A DNA stretch of 64,000 nt, taken from NCBI GenBank assembly GCA_910584905.1, contig CAJUCQ010000070.1:180678-244677 (forward strand). Direction: 5' to 3'. A program made the translations under genes and the position numbers. The DNA is from an uncultured Muribaculaceae bacterium. Lineage in GTDB: Bacteria > Bacteroidota > Bacteroidia > Bacteroidales > Muribaculaceae. The notes beneath the pieces are model-generated. The model searched no databases. It was not told the origin of the DNA and saw only the letters and a list, made by a program, of their open reading frames with translations. Position 1 is the first letter of the stretch. Every line of letters begins with the position of its first letter. This document shows positions 53,553 through 62,124 of the stretch, piece by piece.

Positions 53553-55040
53553 ATGAAATCCTCGCAACTCTGCATCTACAATTCGCTCTCCCGCAGCAAA
53601 GAACTGTTCAAACCCATCAACGACAAGATGGTGGGGATGTACGTGTGCGGTCCGACGGTCTACGGCGACGGTCATCTCGGCCACGCAAGACCCGCAATCA
53701 CTTTCGACATCCTTTTCAGATACCTGCAGCATCTGGGCTACAAGGTCCGCTACGTCCGAAACATCACCGACGTAGGCCACCTCGAACACGATGCCGACGA
53801 AGGCGAGGACAAAATTGCCAAGAAGGCACGACTCGAACAGCTTGAGCCTATGGAAGTGGTTCAGTACTACCTGAACCGCTACCACAAGGCGATGGAAGCA
53901 CTCAACGTACTCCCCCCAAGCATTGAGCCGCACGCATCTGGGCACATCATCGAGCAGATTGAATACATCAAGAAAATCCTTGATGCAGGATATGCTTACG
54001 AAAGCCAAGGATCGGTCTACTTCGATGTGCCCAAATTCAACCGCGACCACGGATACGGGCGTCTTTCCGGAAGAAACATCGACGAACTCCTCTCGGCAAC
54101 GCGAGAACTCGACGGTCAAAGCGAAAAACGCAACCCCGCCGACTTCGCCCTCTGGAAAAAAGCCGCCCCGGAGCATATCATGCACTGGCCCTCGCCGTGG
54201 AGCGAAGGATTCCCCGGTTGGCATCTCGAATGCTCGACTATGGGCGAGAAATACCTCGGCACTCCGTTCGATATTCATGGCGGCGGTATCGACCTCAAAT
54301 TCCCCCACCACGAATGCGAGATTGCGCAGTCGGTAGCCCACAACGGACACCACTCCGTCAACTACTGGATGCACAACAACATGATCACCATCGACGGACA
54401 GAAGATGGGCAAGAGCAAGGGCAACTTCATAACCCTCGAAGAATTCTTCACCGGAAACCACCCCAAGCTCGAACAGCCCTATTCGCCCATGACAATTCGC
54501 TTCTTTATCCTTCAGGCTCATTACCGCGGCACGGTCGACTTCTCAAACGAAGCTCTCAAAGGCGCCGAAAAAGCCCTCGCACGAATGACCGACGGATATA
54601 AGCGCCTTCAGACTCTGAAACCCTCCGACGTATCCACCGTCGACGTCTCAGCTCTCGAAGCCCGCGCATACGAAGCTATGGACGACGACCTCAACACGCC
54701 GACCCTTATCGGAATACTTTTTGACGCCGTAAGGATTATCAACGCCGTGAACGACGGAAGCGAAAAAGCAACGGCCCAAGACATCGAGGTCCTCAAAAAA
54801 CTCATGGACACATTCCTTGTCGAAATCCTCGGCATCCGCGTCGACAACGCCGCGGCCGACGGTTCGCCATCCGCCATGAAGCCTTACGAGGACGCCGTCG
54901 ACCTCCTCCTTGAAATCCGCGGAAATGCCAAAAAGGCTAAAGATTGGACGACATCCGACCTCATCCGCGACCGGCTCGCCGCAATCGGATTCGATGTCAA
55001 GGACACTAAGGACGGTTTCGAATGGAGCGTAAAAAAGTGA
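53553..55040 (+). CDS. cysS: Cysteinyl-tRNA synthetase
   Basis: 495 residues. CysRS charges tRNA-Cys. The class I HIGH-type motif is HLGH (residues 41-44, in VYGDGHLGHAR) and the KMSKS-type motif is KMGKS (284-288). The zinc-ligand region includes CGPTV near residue 32 and WHLECSTMGEKYLG, GIDLKFPHHECEIAQS near 210-250. A C-terminal anticodon-binding domain is present. It is followed by a hairpin terminator. More even G/C use than its neighbours fits a well-expressed gene. Confidence 0.96.
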   Translation: MKSSQLCIYNSLSRSKELFKPINDKMVGMYVCGPTVYGDGHLGHARPAITFDILFRYLQHLGYKVRYVRNITDVGHLEHDADEGEDKIAKKARLEQLEPMEVVQYYLNRYHKAMEALNVLPPSIEPHASGHIIEQIEYIKKILDAGYAYESQGSVYFDVPKFNRDHGYGRLSGRNIDELLSATRELDGQSEKRNPADFALWKKAAPEHIMHWPSPWSEGFPGWHLECSTMGEKYLGTPFDIHGGGIDLKFPHHECEIAQSVAHNGHHSVNYWMHNNMITIDGQKMGKSKGNFITLEEFFTGNHPKLEQPYSPMTIRFFILQAHYRGTVDFSNEALKGAEKALARMTDGYKRLQTLKPSDVSTVDVSALEARAYEAMDDDLNTPTLIGILFDAVRIINAVNDGSEKATAQDIEVLKKLMDTFLVEILGIRVDNAAADGSPSAMKPYEDAVDLLLEIRGNAKKAKDWTTSDLIRDRLAAIGFDVKDTKDGFEWSVKK

Positions 55041-55065
55041 ACACTCATCGCTGACGACAATTACG

Positions 55066-55116
55066 GCGCGGGGCTGCTGGGGGGGTCAAAGCCCTACGAC
55101 AGCCCCGCGCTGTTTG
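55066..55116 (+). terminator. Hairpin terminator after cysS, overlapping the next promoter
   Basis: An 11-bp stem GCGCGGGGCTG (55066-55076) / CAGCCCCGCGC (55100-55110) with a 23-base loop is followed only by TGTTTG. That short T stretch is also the -33 element of the next promoter. Confidence 0.65.
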
Positions 55117-55144
55117 CACGGTAAAATTTCTTTTTGTATCTTTG
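55113..55144 (+). promoter_or_regulatory. Promoter of the LRR protein and trmB genes
   Basis: TTTG (55113-55116) and TATCTTTG (55137-55144) are 20 bases apart, matching the -33/-7 consensus. The leader to the ATG at 55183 is about 33 bases. Confidence 0.75.
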
Positions 55145-55182
55145 CAAGCTAATATCTTAAGTCTCACCGATTGTTTATCACT

Positions 55183-56682
55183 ATGCCGAAATATATTCTC
55201 TCTCTCTTTGTCGGTGCTATTGCCGGATTCATCCCGGCGGCGGCAATTACTGTTGACTCCCGCGGAGCAGGCACTCTCCGCGAGGCTTTCTCAGACCCCT
55301 CGGCTGTTCTCGTGCTGAAAATTAACGGCGAAATAGATGCCTCCGACCTCTTTTTCATCGAAAGCTCAATGCCCGCGCTGACATCTCTCGACCTCTCGGA
55401 CGCTTCCATCACTGCATACAAAGGCAAAGCCCTGCGAGGATTCAGCGAATATGCCCCCAACCTTATCCCCACATCCACATTCGCGTCATCGGCCCTTGAG
55501 AGTGTCGTATTCCCCTCCGACGCGCCCCTCGTAATCGGCGAAGCGGCTTTCGCCGGAAGCGCCCTTGCAAAAGTGGAAATACCTCTTGCCGCATCCGAAA
55601 TCCGCGCCGGAGCATTCAGCGCATGTCCCCGCCTCACTTATGCTTCGACAGGCGGAGCCTTGCTCCATACCCACGCCTTTGCCGCATGCACGGCCCTGAC
55701 GACCGCCGACCTCGGCAGCGCGAAAGAAATTCCGGCATCGGCATTTGCCGGATGCACTGCCCTGAACGCCGTCAGCTCGACAGCCGCCGTCGACGCCATA
55801 GGCCCGAAGGCATTCGCCGGATGCACTGCCCTCGAAGCTTTCGATTTCGGTAAGAACATTACCATCATCGGCGAGGCCGCCTTCGAAAACACATCCATCG
55901 CCGTGGCCGACCTCTCGCGCTGCACCTCTCTCGACGAAATAGCATCATGGGCCTTTGCCGGTGACAAAGCCCTCACCGCCGTCATACTCCCCGAAAAAGC
56001 CCTCACCGTCGGCGAAGGAGCATTCTTTCAGTGCGCAGCCCTCACCGAGTTGCGCAACCCTGACGGAATGATTGAAATCCCCGCATACGCATTCAAAGGC
56101 GACCGTGGCATCAACGCCGCCGACCTCATGCACCAAGACCTCACATCCATAGGCGACTACGCCCTTAAAGACGTTTCCGGCGTGGCCGAGATAGCCCTCC
56201 CCGCATCCCTCGAATACATCGGCACCGGAGCTATGGAAGGCATGACGGCCCTGAAATCAATCGACGTCCGCAAAATGTCCTCCGTGCCAGGACTCGGCGA
56301 CGACGTGTGGAAAGACCTCGACCAAAGCAACATCGAACTATTCGTCAAAAACACCGAAAGCGACGAATTTGCCGACGCTGACCAGTGGAAAAACTTCAAA
56401 TTCATGATTTCCACCGGCATCAACAATAACGTAGCTCCCGAAGTCGCCGAAGACCGCATCATCGAGGCTCGATTCGAAGCCGGAGACCTGCGGGTGCGCT
56501 CCCGCGGAAGCGAAATTGCCAGAGTCGACGTCTTCCGTCCGTCAGGCGAGCTGGCCGCATCCGTCCCCGCATCGGCCAACGACATAACCGTAGCCACGGC
56601 TCATATCGCCGGACATATTTTCATCGTCGAATGCACCCTTGCCGACGGAACACGCGCCGCGCTCAAGCTCCTCAGAAAATAA
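55183..56682 (+). CDS. BspA-like leucine-rich repeat exported protein
   Basis: 499 residues from the ATG in MPKYILSLFVGAIAGFIPAAA, a signal peptide; the open frame begins 12 bases earlier at a TTG. Repeats of the LRR_5/BspA type run from about residue 70 to 390 (GEAAFAGSALAKVEIPLAAS, PASAFAGCTALNAVSS, GPKAFAGCTALEAFDFG, GDYALKDVSGVAEIALPAS). BspA-like proteins usually bind host proteins or other cells. The C-terminal ~85 residues (RVDVFRPSGELAAS ... GHIFIVECTLADGTRAALKLLRK in two pieces) resemble a sorting-type domain. It ends two bases before trmB. Confidence 0.85.
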   Translation: MPKYILSLFVGAIAGFIPAAAITVDSRGAGTLREAFSDPSAVLVLKINGEIDASDLFFIESSMPALTSLDLSDASITAYKGKALRGFSEYAPNLIPTSTFASSALESVVFPSDAPLVIGEAAFAGSALAKVEIPLAASEIRAGAFSACPRLTYASTGGALLHTHAFAACTALTTADLGSAKEIPASAFAGCTALNAVSSTAAVDAIGPKAFAGCTALEAFDFGKNITIIGEAAFENTSIAVADLSRCTSLDEIASWAFAGDKALTAVILPEKALTVGEGAFFQCAALTELRNPDGMIEIPAYAFKGDRGINAADLMHQDLTSIGDYALKDVSGVAEIALPASLEYIGTGAMEGMTALKSIDVRKMSSVPGLGDDVWKDLDQSNIELFVKNTESDEFADADQWKNFKFMISTGINNNVAPEVAEDRIIEARFEAGDLRVRSRGSEIARVDVFRPSGELAASVPASANDITVATAHIAGHIFIVECTLADGTRAALKLLRK

Positions 56683-56684
56683 TC

Positions 56685-57470
56685 ATGGGTAAAAACAAAC
56701 TGAAAAAGTTCAGCGAACTTGAGGGCATGGAATTCGTATTCCAGTACCCCTACTCCCGCCTTGCATCCGAAGGCTTCCCGCTCCGCGGACGCTGGAACGA
56801 GGAGTTTTTTCACAACTCCAACCCCATTGTCCTCGAACTCGGTTGCGGAAAAGGCGAATACACCGTCGGCCTTGCACGCGCCAACGCCGACGTCAACTAT
56901 ATAGGCATCGACATCAAAGGCGCCCGAATGTGGACCGGCGCCCGGCAGGCACGCGACGAAGCTTTGCCCAACGTGGCCTTCATCCGCACCAACATCGAGC
57001 TGCTGAGCCGCTTTTTCGCCCCCGGAGAAGTTTCCGCTATATGGATCACATTCCCCGACCCGCAGATGAAAAAAGTGCGCAAAAGACTCACCTCTACAAC
57101 ATTCATGGAGCTGTATCGCTCGGTCATCACTCCCGGAGGCATTGTAAACCTCAAGTCCGACAGCCCCTTCCTCTCGGCCTACACTTCCATGATGGCGGAG
57201 CACAACTGTTTTGAGATACTCGGCCGCACCGACGACCTCCACAACGACCCCGCAATACCCTCCGACCATCCCCTCCGCACAATCCGAACGCATTACGAAC
57301 AGCAGTGGCTCGACCGCGGACTCTCGATTAAATACATCTCATTCCGCCTCCCCGCCGACTCTTCCCTCGAAGAACCCCCGGGCGCCGAAGACCTCGAACA
57401 CGACACATACCGAAGCTACTCCAGAGGCTACATACAGATGCCGCAGCTGATGGACGACACCGAAGACTGA
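56685..57470 (+). CDS. trmB: tRNA (guanine-N7-)-methyltransferase
   Basis: 261 residues from MGKNKLKKFSELEG, two bases after the LRR gene; the in-frame ATG at 56631 lies inside it. TrmB methylates G46 of tRNAs with SAM. The SAM motif is VLELGCGKGEYTVGLA (49-64), followed by YIGIDIKGARMWTGAR and the catalytic-site segment WITFPDPQMKKVRKRLTS. The cofactor and tRNA-binding surface look intact. Confidence 0.95.
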   Translation: MGKNKLKKFSELEGMEFVFQYPYSRLASEGFPLRGRWNEEFFHNSNPIVLELGCGKGEYTVGLARANADVNYIGIDIKGARMWTGARQARDEALPNVAFIRTNIELLSRFFAPGEVSAIWITFPDPQMKKVRKRLTSTTFMELYRSVITPGGIVNLKSDSPFLSAYTSMMAEHNCFEILGRTDDLHNDPAIPSDHPLRTIRTHYEQQWLDRGLSIKYISFRLPADSSLEEPPGAEDLEHDTYRSYSRGYIQMPQLMDDTED

Positions 57471-57515
57471 CGCCCCCCACCCTGAATATCCGACAACAAG
57501 CCCTACCCCATAAAT

Positions 57516-58616
57516 ATGACTCTATATCCGGCACTGATTACCGACGCCCTCCGCTCCGTGCGTTATCCCGGCTCAGGCAAAAACATCATCGAACTCGATA
57601 TGCTTGAGGACGACATACGCATCGCCGGAAACACAGTAAGCTTCTCGCTTATATTCGACAAACCCACCGACCCCTTCATCCGCTCACTCGTCAAAACCGC
57701 CGAAGCGGCCGTGCGCACAGCCGCCGGCGACGACTCCGTCGAAGTCACCGTCAACGTCAAGACCCGGCAGGCTCCCCCACCCCCCAAAGCCCCCGTCCTC
57801 CCCGGCGTAAAAAACATCGTGGCCGTATCTTCGGGCAAAGGTGGCGTCGGAAAGAGCACCGTCGCCGCAAACCTCGCCGTGGCCCTCGCCGCCGACGGAT
57901 ATCGCGTCGGGCTCCTCGATGCCGACATTTTCGGCCCTTCGATGCCCCGCATGTTCGGCCTTGAAGACGCCGAGATTTTCATGCACGAAGTCGACGGACG
58001 ACCCCTCATCATTCCCGCCGAACGCTACGGCGTAAAGGTCCTCTCAATCGGATTCCTTGTCGAAAAAGGAAATGCCGTCGTATGGCGCGGAGGGATGGCT
58101 TCAAACGCTCTCAAACAGCTCATCGAACAAGCCGACTGGGGCGAACTCGACTACTTCCTCATCGACATGCCTCCCGGCACAAGCGATATCCACCTGACAC
58201 TCGTCCAGACCCTCGCCCTGACCGGAGCACTCGTTGTCACGACGCCGCAGCTCGTGGCAATTGCCGACGCCCGAAAAGGCATCGACATGTTCCGCGACCC
58301 CAAAATCAACGTCCCCGTCCTCGGCATCGTCGACAACATGGCGTGGTTCACCCCGGAAAAACACCCCGACGAAAAATATTTCCTCTTCGGAAAAGACGAA
58401 GACGTCGACGCCCTCGCCGCCGACTTCGACGTGCCCGTCCTTGCCCGCATACCCCTCGTGGCCGCTGTCGGAGAGCACTCTGATGCAGGTGCTCCCGTAG
58501 CCCTCGAAAACACCGTCTCCGCCCTCTCGTTCCGACACCTCGCCCACGAACTCGTCGACGCCGTCGACAGCCGGAACAACGACCTCCCGCCAACCCTTAA
58601 AGTCGAAATGCACTGA
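57516..58616 (+). CDS. Mrp/ApbC-family P-loop ATPase (Fe-S carrier)
   Basis: 366 residues. An N-terminal DUF59/MIP18-like domain (about 1-90) is followed by the deviant Walker A of Mrp/NBP35 proteins, VAVSSGKGGVGKST (102-115). LLDADIFGPSMPRMFG and FLIDMPPGTSDIHLTL come next. Mrp proteins carry and transfer Fe-S clusters. The conserved CxxC of the C-terminal region is not evident: NMAWFTPEKHPDEKYFLFG occupies the position where many members have CPHC, so cluster binding is uncertain. It overlaps aroQ by one base (TGATG). Confidence 0.92.
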   Translation: MTLYPALITDALRSVRYPGSGKNIIELDMLEDDIRIAGNTVSFSLIFDKPTDPFIRSLVKTAEAAVRTAAGDDSVEVTVNVKTRQAPPPPKAPVLPGVKNIVAVSSGKGGVGKSTVAANLAVALAADGYRVGLLDADIFGPSMPRMFGLEDAEIFMHEVDGRPLIIPAERYGVKVLSIGFLVEKGNAVVWRGGMASNALKQLIEQADWGELDYFLIDMPPGTSDIHLTLVQTLALTGALVVTTPQLVAIADARKGIDMFRDPKINVPVLGIVDNMAWFTPEKHPDEKYFLFGKDEDVDALAADFDVPVLARIPLVAAVGEHSDAGAPVALENTVSALSFRHLAHELVDAVDSRNNDLPPTLKVEMH

Positions 58617-59023
58617 TGCGCATACTGGTCATTAACGGTCCGAACATGAACCTTCTCGGCTCGCGCCAGCCCGAGATATACGGCTCCGCAACACTCGCCG
58701 ACATCGAGGCGAACCTCGTGGCCTCATTCCCCGACGTAGACTTCGCCTTCATCCAAAGCAACTATGAAGGCGCAATCATCGATGCCATACAGACGACCGA
58801 TGCCGATGCCATAGTGCTCAACGCCGCCGCATATACCCACACGTCCCTCGCCATCGCCGATGCTGTCGCCGCCGTGGACACTCCTGTCATCGAAGTACAC
58901 CTCTCAAACATATACGCCCGCGAGGAAATCCGACGCCGAAGCCTCATTGCACCCGTATGCCGCGGCTCGATATGCGGATTCGGCCCCAAAGTCTACGAGC
59001 TTGCCGTTGCCGCCTGCCTATGA
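58616..59023 (+). CDS. aroQ: Type II 3-dehydroquinate dehydratase
   Basis: 135 residues. AroQ converts 3-dehydroquinate to 3-dehydroshikimate in aromatic amino acid synthesis. The sequence has INGPNMNLLGSRQPEIYG (catalytic Tyr22), SNYEGAIIDAI, NAAAYTHTSLAIADA and EVHLSNIYAREEIRR, all family hallmarks. It overlaps both neighbours (one base with mrp, four with the glycosyltransferase), so it is translated as part of the operon. Confidence 0.96.
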   Translation: MRILVINGPNMNLLGSRQPEIYGSATLADIEANLVASFPDVDFAFIQSNYEGAIIDAIQTTDADAIVLNAAAYTHTSLAIADAVAAVDTPVIEVHLSNIYAREEIRRRSLIAPVCRGSICGFGPKVYELAVAACL

Positions 59024-60183
59024 AAAATAAAGCGCCTCTCATCGTCGGCTACGACGCTAAAAGAGCCGTCGAAAACATGACAGGGCTCGGCAATTACAGC
59101 CGATACGCAATCAATATCCTGTCCCTTGCATACCCGTCGATGCAGATGAGGCTGTATGCCCCCCGCGAGCGCGATAACGACCGTCTGAGGCCTCTCCTGA
59201 GCCGCGACAACATTTCCCTCGTCACGCCATCGCTTCGCCTTGAAAATGCCGTTTCCCGAGCTTTCTGGCGCACTGTCGACCTTCCCCTCGACCTCCGACG
59301 CGACGATGTGAGCCTCTACCACGGACTCAGCAACGAACTTCCACTCACCGTCAAAGGCGTATGCCCCGCAGTCGTGACAATCCACGACGTGATATGGCGA
59401 CGCTCTCCCCGCGACTACTTCCCCGTCGACCGACGCATATACGACTGGAAATACGGTCGCTCAGCCCGCATCGCAACTCGCGTTATAGCTATCAGCGAAT
59501 GCACCAAGCGCGACCTCATATCCGACTTCAATATCCCCGAAGAAAAAATTGACGTCGTTTATCAGGGCGTAGACCCCATATTCACGCTTCCCGTCGACAC
59601 CGCCGCTCGAACCGAAATACGCCGCCGCTACGCCCTGCCTCAGCGCTACATCCTTGCCGTCGGCACGGTCCAGCCCCGTAAAAACGTCCTGCAGGCCGTA
59701 AAAGCGCTCCCTGCCCTGCCCTCCGACGTCGTTCTCGTTGTCGTAGGCGCCCGCAAAGGCTCTTACGCCCGCGAGGTCGACCAAACGATAGCCCGCCTGC
59801 GACTCGCCGACCGCGTCCGTTTTCTCGAAGGAATACCCTTCACCGACCTCCCCGCGCTCTACGCCTGCGCCGAGTTCTCGTCATACACATCGTTCTACGA
59901 AGGTTTCGGACTCCCCGTGGTCGAGTCCCTCTCCGTCGGCACTCCCGTAATTGCCGCTAAAGGCTCTTGCCTTGAGGAAGCCGGAGGACGGGGAGCCGTT
60001 TACGTCGACCCCGCCGACGTCGACAACTACATCGACGAAGCCACCCGCATCCTCGACAACGCATACACTCGGAAAAAACTCTCCGACGACGGGCGTCGTC
60101 ACGTCAGACGCTTCTCCGCCGAAAATTTCGCGAAAGCCACTATGGCCGCATACAACAAAGCCATTATTGATTTCTGCTTATGA
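59020..60183 (+). CDS. Family 4 glycosyltransferase
   Basis: 387 residues from MKNKAPLIVGYDAKRAVENM; the in-frame ATG at 58957 lies inside aroQ. GT-B fold with FNMTGLGNYSRY-type acceptor loop (NMTGLGNYSRYA), ILAVGTVQPRKNV near residue 211, and the E-x7-E motif EGFGLPVVE (Glu294, Glu302). It resembles mannosyl/glycosyltransferases of the WbaZ/PimA-like group. Acceptor and donor unknown. Its stop overlaps the epimerase start by four bases, so a joint role in a surface glycan is likely. Confidence 0.9.
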   Translation: MKNKAPLIVGYDAKRAVENMTGLGNYSRYAINILSLAYPSMQMRLYAPRERDNDRLRPLLSRDNISLVTPSLRLENAVSRAFWRTVDLPLDLRRDDVSLYHGLSNELPLTVKGVCPAVVTIHDVIWRRSPRDYFPVDRRIYDWKYGRSARIATRVIAISECTKRDLISDFNIPEEKIDVVYQGVDPIFTLPVDTAARTEIRRRYALPQRYILAVGTVQPRKNVLQAVKALPALPSDVVLVVVGARKGSYAREVDQTIARLRLADRVRFLEGIPFTDLPALYACAEFSSYTSFYEGFGLPVVESLSVGTPVIAAKGSCLEEAGGRGAVYVDPADVDNYIDEATRILDNAYTRKKLSDDGRRHVRRFSAENFAKATMAAYNKAIIDFCL

Positions 60184-61199
60184 AAAGCATACTTATAGTA
60201 GGAGCCGGCGGTTTTATCGGCGGCTTCATCGCCGCAGAAGCCCTCCGCCGAGGCTTCGACACATACGTTGCCGTCAGGGAATCTACATCACGGCGCTACC
60301 TCTCCGATCCCCGCCTGCACTTCGTCGTCCTCGACTATGACGACCCCCTTGCAATGAGCGGAGCGCTCGCCGAAGCCGCACCGCAAGGCAAGCCGTGGGA
60401 CTATATCATCTACAATCTCGGAGCCACGAAATGCGCCAACTTCGCCGATTTCAACCGTATTAATTTCGGATACCTCCGGAACTTCGTCGGAGTAATCGCC
60501 GAGAACGGACTAATCCCACCCGGTCGATTCCTCTTCATGAGCTCACTGAGCGCACTCGGCCCAGGCGACGAAAAAGGCTACACGCCCATAAGCCCCGACA
60601 TGACGCCCCGGCCCGACACACGCTACGGGCTATCAAAAATCAAGGCCGAGACATACCTTGAGACTCACCCCGAAATCCCGTGGACCATATTCCGCCCGAC
60701 GGGTGTCTACGGCCCGCACGAAAAAGACTATCTCATGATGGTAAAAAGCATCGACCGAGGATTTGACTTCGGCGTAGGCTACCGCCCGCAGATGCTCACA
60801 TTCATCTACGTCGACGACCTCGTCGAAGCCATGTTTCAGGCTATCGACGCCCCGGCAACACTGCACAAAAAATACATCATCAGCGAAGATCGCGCATATA
60901 CGCAGGCACAGTTCCGCAACATCGTAAAGCGAGCCCTCGGCCGACGCTTCTGCATTCCCCTGAAATTGCCCCTATGGGCCGCATACATCGCCTCTGTCGT
61001 CGCTGAAAAATACGGAGTGCTCACCCTGAAGCCCGCAACCCTCAACCGCGACAAATTCAAAATAATGAAGCAGCGAAACTGGGCATGCTCCGTCGACGAC
61101 GCCCGCCGCGACTTCGGATTCGCGCCGGCCTTCTCCCTCGAACGCGGAATAGGCGAGACAGTCAAAGCCTATCTCGCCGAAAAAAAACGCCGTAAATGA
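60180..61199 (+). CDS. NAD-dependent epimerase/dehydratase-like protein (extended SDR)
   Basis: 339 residues. The Rossmann motif is ILIVGAGGFIGGFIAAEA (4-21; GxxGxxG), with SSLSALGPG carrying the conserved Ser and YGLSKIKAE the YxxxK pair. The overall form is that of sugar-nucleotide epimerases/dehydratases. The product is not identifiable. It lies between a glycosyltransferase and a small membrane protein, each overlapping by four bases. Confidence 0.9.
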   Translation: MKSILIVGAGGFIGGFIAAEALRRGFDTYVAVRESTSRRYLSDPRLHFVVLDYDDPLAMSGALAEAAPQGKPWDYIIYNLGATKCANFADFNRINFGYLRNFVGVIAENGLIPPGRFLFMSSLSALGPGDEKGYTPISPDMTPRPDTRYGLSKIKAETYLETHPEIPWTIFRPTGVYGPHEKDYLMMVKSIDRGFDFGVGYRPQMLTFIYVDDLVEAMFQAIDAPATLHKKYIISEDRAYTQAQFRNIVKRALGRRFCIPLKLPLWAAYIASVVAEKYGVLTLKPATLNRDKFKIMKQRNWACSVDDARRDFGFAPAFSLERGIGETVKAYLAEKKRRK

Positions 61200-61462
61200 G
61201 CGCGCGCACTCCCCTGTGGTTCGGCGCCGTAATCCTTCTCGCCGCCGCCCCGGCCGCCATCCTGCCCTTCATAAAGGGAATCGCCGCCGCTGCCTCGAAC
61301 CTCGGAATCCTTTGGAAACTATACCCAGTCTACGTGGCCGCGACAGCCCTGTGCGCCTTCCTGTCATACCCGCGCCGACGCGAAGTCGCGTGGATACTCC
61401 TTGTTGTGATGCTCCTCGCTCACATCGCCATCTTTATGCTCGCCCGCGAATATGCTCTCTGA
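61196..61462 (+). CDS. Small three-helix membrane protein
   Basis: 88 residues, not recognised. There are three hydrophobic segments (about 8-24, 40-56 and 65-85), so it is probably an integral inner-membrane protein. It overlaps the SDR by four bases and the O-methyltransferase by eleven, which argues that it is a real gene. Function unknown. Confidence 0.65.
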   Translation: MSARTPLWFGAVILLAAAPAAILPFIKGIAAAASNLGILWKLYPVYVAATALCAFLSYPRRREVAWILLVVMLLAHIAIFMLAREYAL

Positions 61463-62084
61463 AGAATACATCGACGCCCGCATCGACCCCGAACCCCCGC
61501 ACCTGCGACGCCTCTACCGCCGCACAAACCTCACGCGCCTGTATCCCCGCATGTGCTCGGGACATGCGCAGGGGCGCCTACTCGTCATGCTCACACGCAT
61601 GATACGCCCCGCCCGGATTCTCGAACTCGGCACCTTCACCGGATACTCGGCCCTGTGCTTCGCCGAAGGCTCCGACGACACCGGGGCACTCATCGACACC
61701 GTAGAACTCGACGACGAATATGCCGACGAACTCCGCGCCCTCTTCGACGAATCCCCCGGAGGCGACAGGATAACACTCCATATCGCCGACGCCGAGGCCT
61801 TTCTCGCCTCGGCACCCGGCCAATATGACCTCATATTCATCGACGCCAACAAACGCCGCTACACGGCCTATTATGAAGCCGCCCTGCGAATCCTGCGCCC
61901 CGGAGGATACATCCTTGCCGACAACACCCTCTGGAGCGACAAAGTAGGGCGCGACGAAGCCCGCAAAGACCCCCAGACTGCCGGAATAGAAGCCTTCAAC
62001 GACCTCGTCGCCGCCGACACACGCGTCGAAAAAGTAATACTCCCCATCCGCGACGGCCTGACAATAATCCGCAAACGCCCATGA
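61452..62084 (+). CDS. Class I SAM-dependent O-methyltransferase
   Basis: 210 residues. The SAM motif is ILELGTFTGYSALCFAEG (about 56-73), followed by VELDDEYADELRALF and the metal/active-site segment LIFIDANKRRYTAYYE, as in COMT-like bacterial methyltransferases (COG4122). GYILADNTLW is also typical. The substrate is unknown. It overlaps the small membrane protein by eleven bases and is followed by a terminator. Confidence 0.92.
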   Translation: MLSEEYIDARIDPEPPHLRRLYRRTNLTRLYPRMCSGHAQGRLLVMLTRMIRPARILELGTFTGYSALCFAEGSDDTGALIDTVELDDEYADELRALFDESPGGDRITLHIADAEAFLASAPGQYDLIFIDANKRRYTAYYEAALRILRPGGYILADNTLWSDKVGRDEARKDPQTAGIEAFNDLVAADTRVEKVILPIRDGLTIIRKRP

Positions 62085-62090
62085 ATAATA

Positions 62091-62124
62091 CCCCGCGGCA
62101 ACGTAACTGCCGCGGGGCGATTTT
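62091..62124 (+). terminator. Terminator between the O-methyltransferase and the LRR gene
   Basis: A 10-bp perfect stem CCCCGCGGCA (62091-62100) / TGCCGCGGGG (62108-62117) with a 7-base loop is followed by CGATTTT. It closes the plus-strand operon against the converging LRR gene. Confidence 0.8.

Noticed and set aside
53094..54521. 475-residue open frame antisense to cysS
   Set aside because: It is a shadow of cysS and the NigD-like gene on the other strand; composition is unlike real proteins of this genome.
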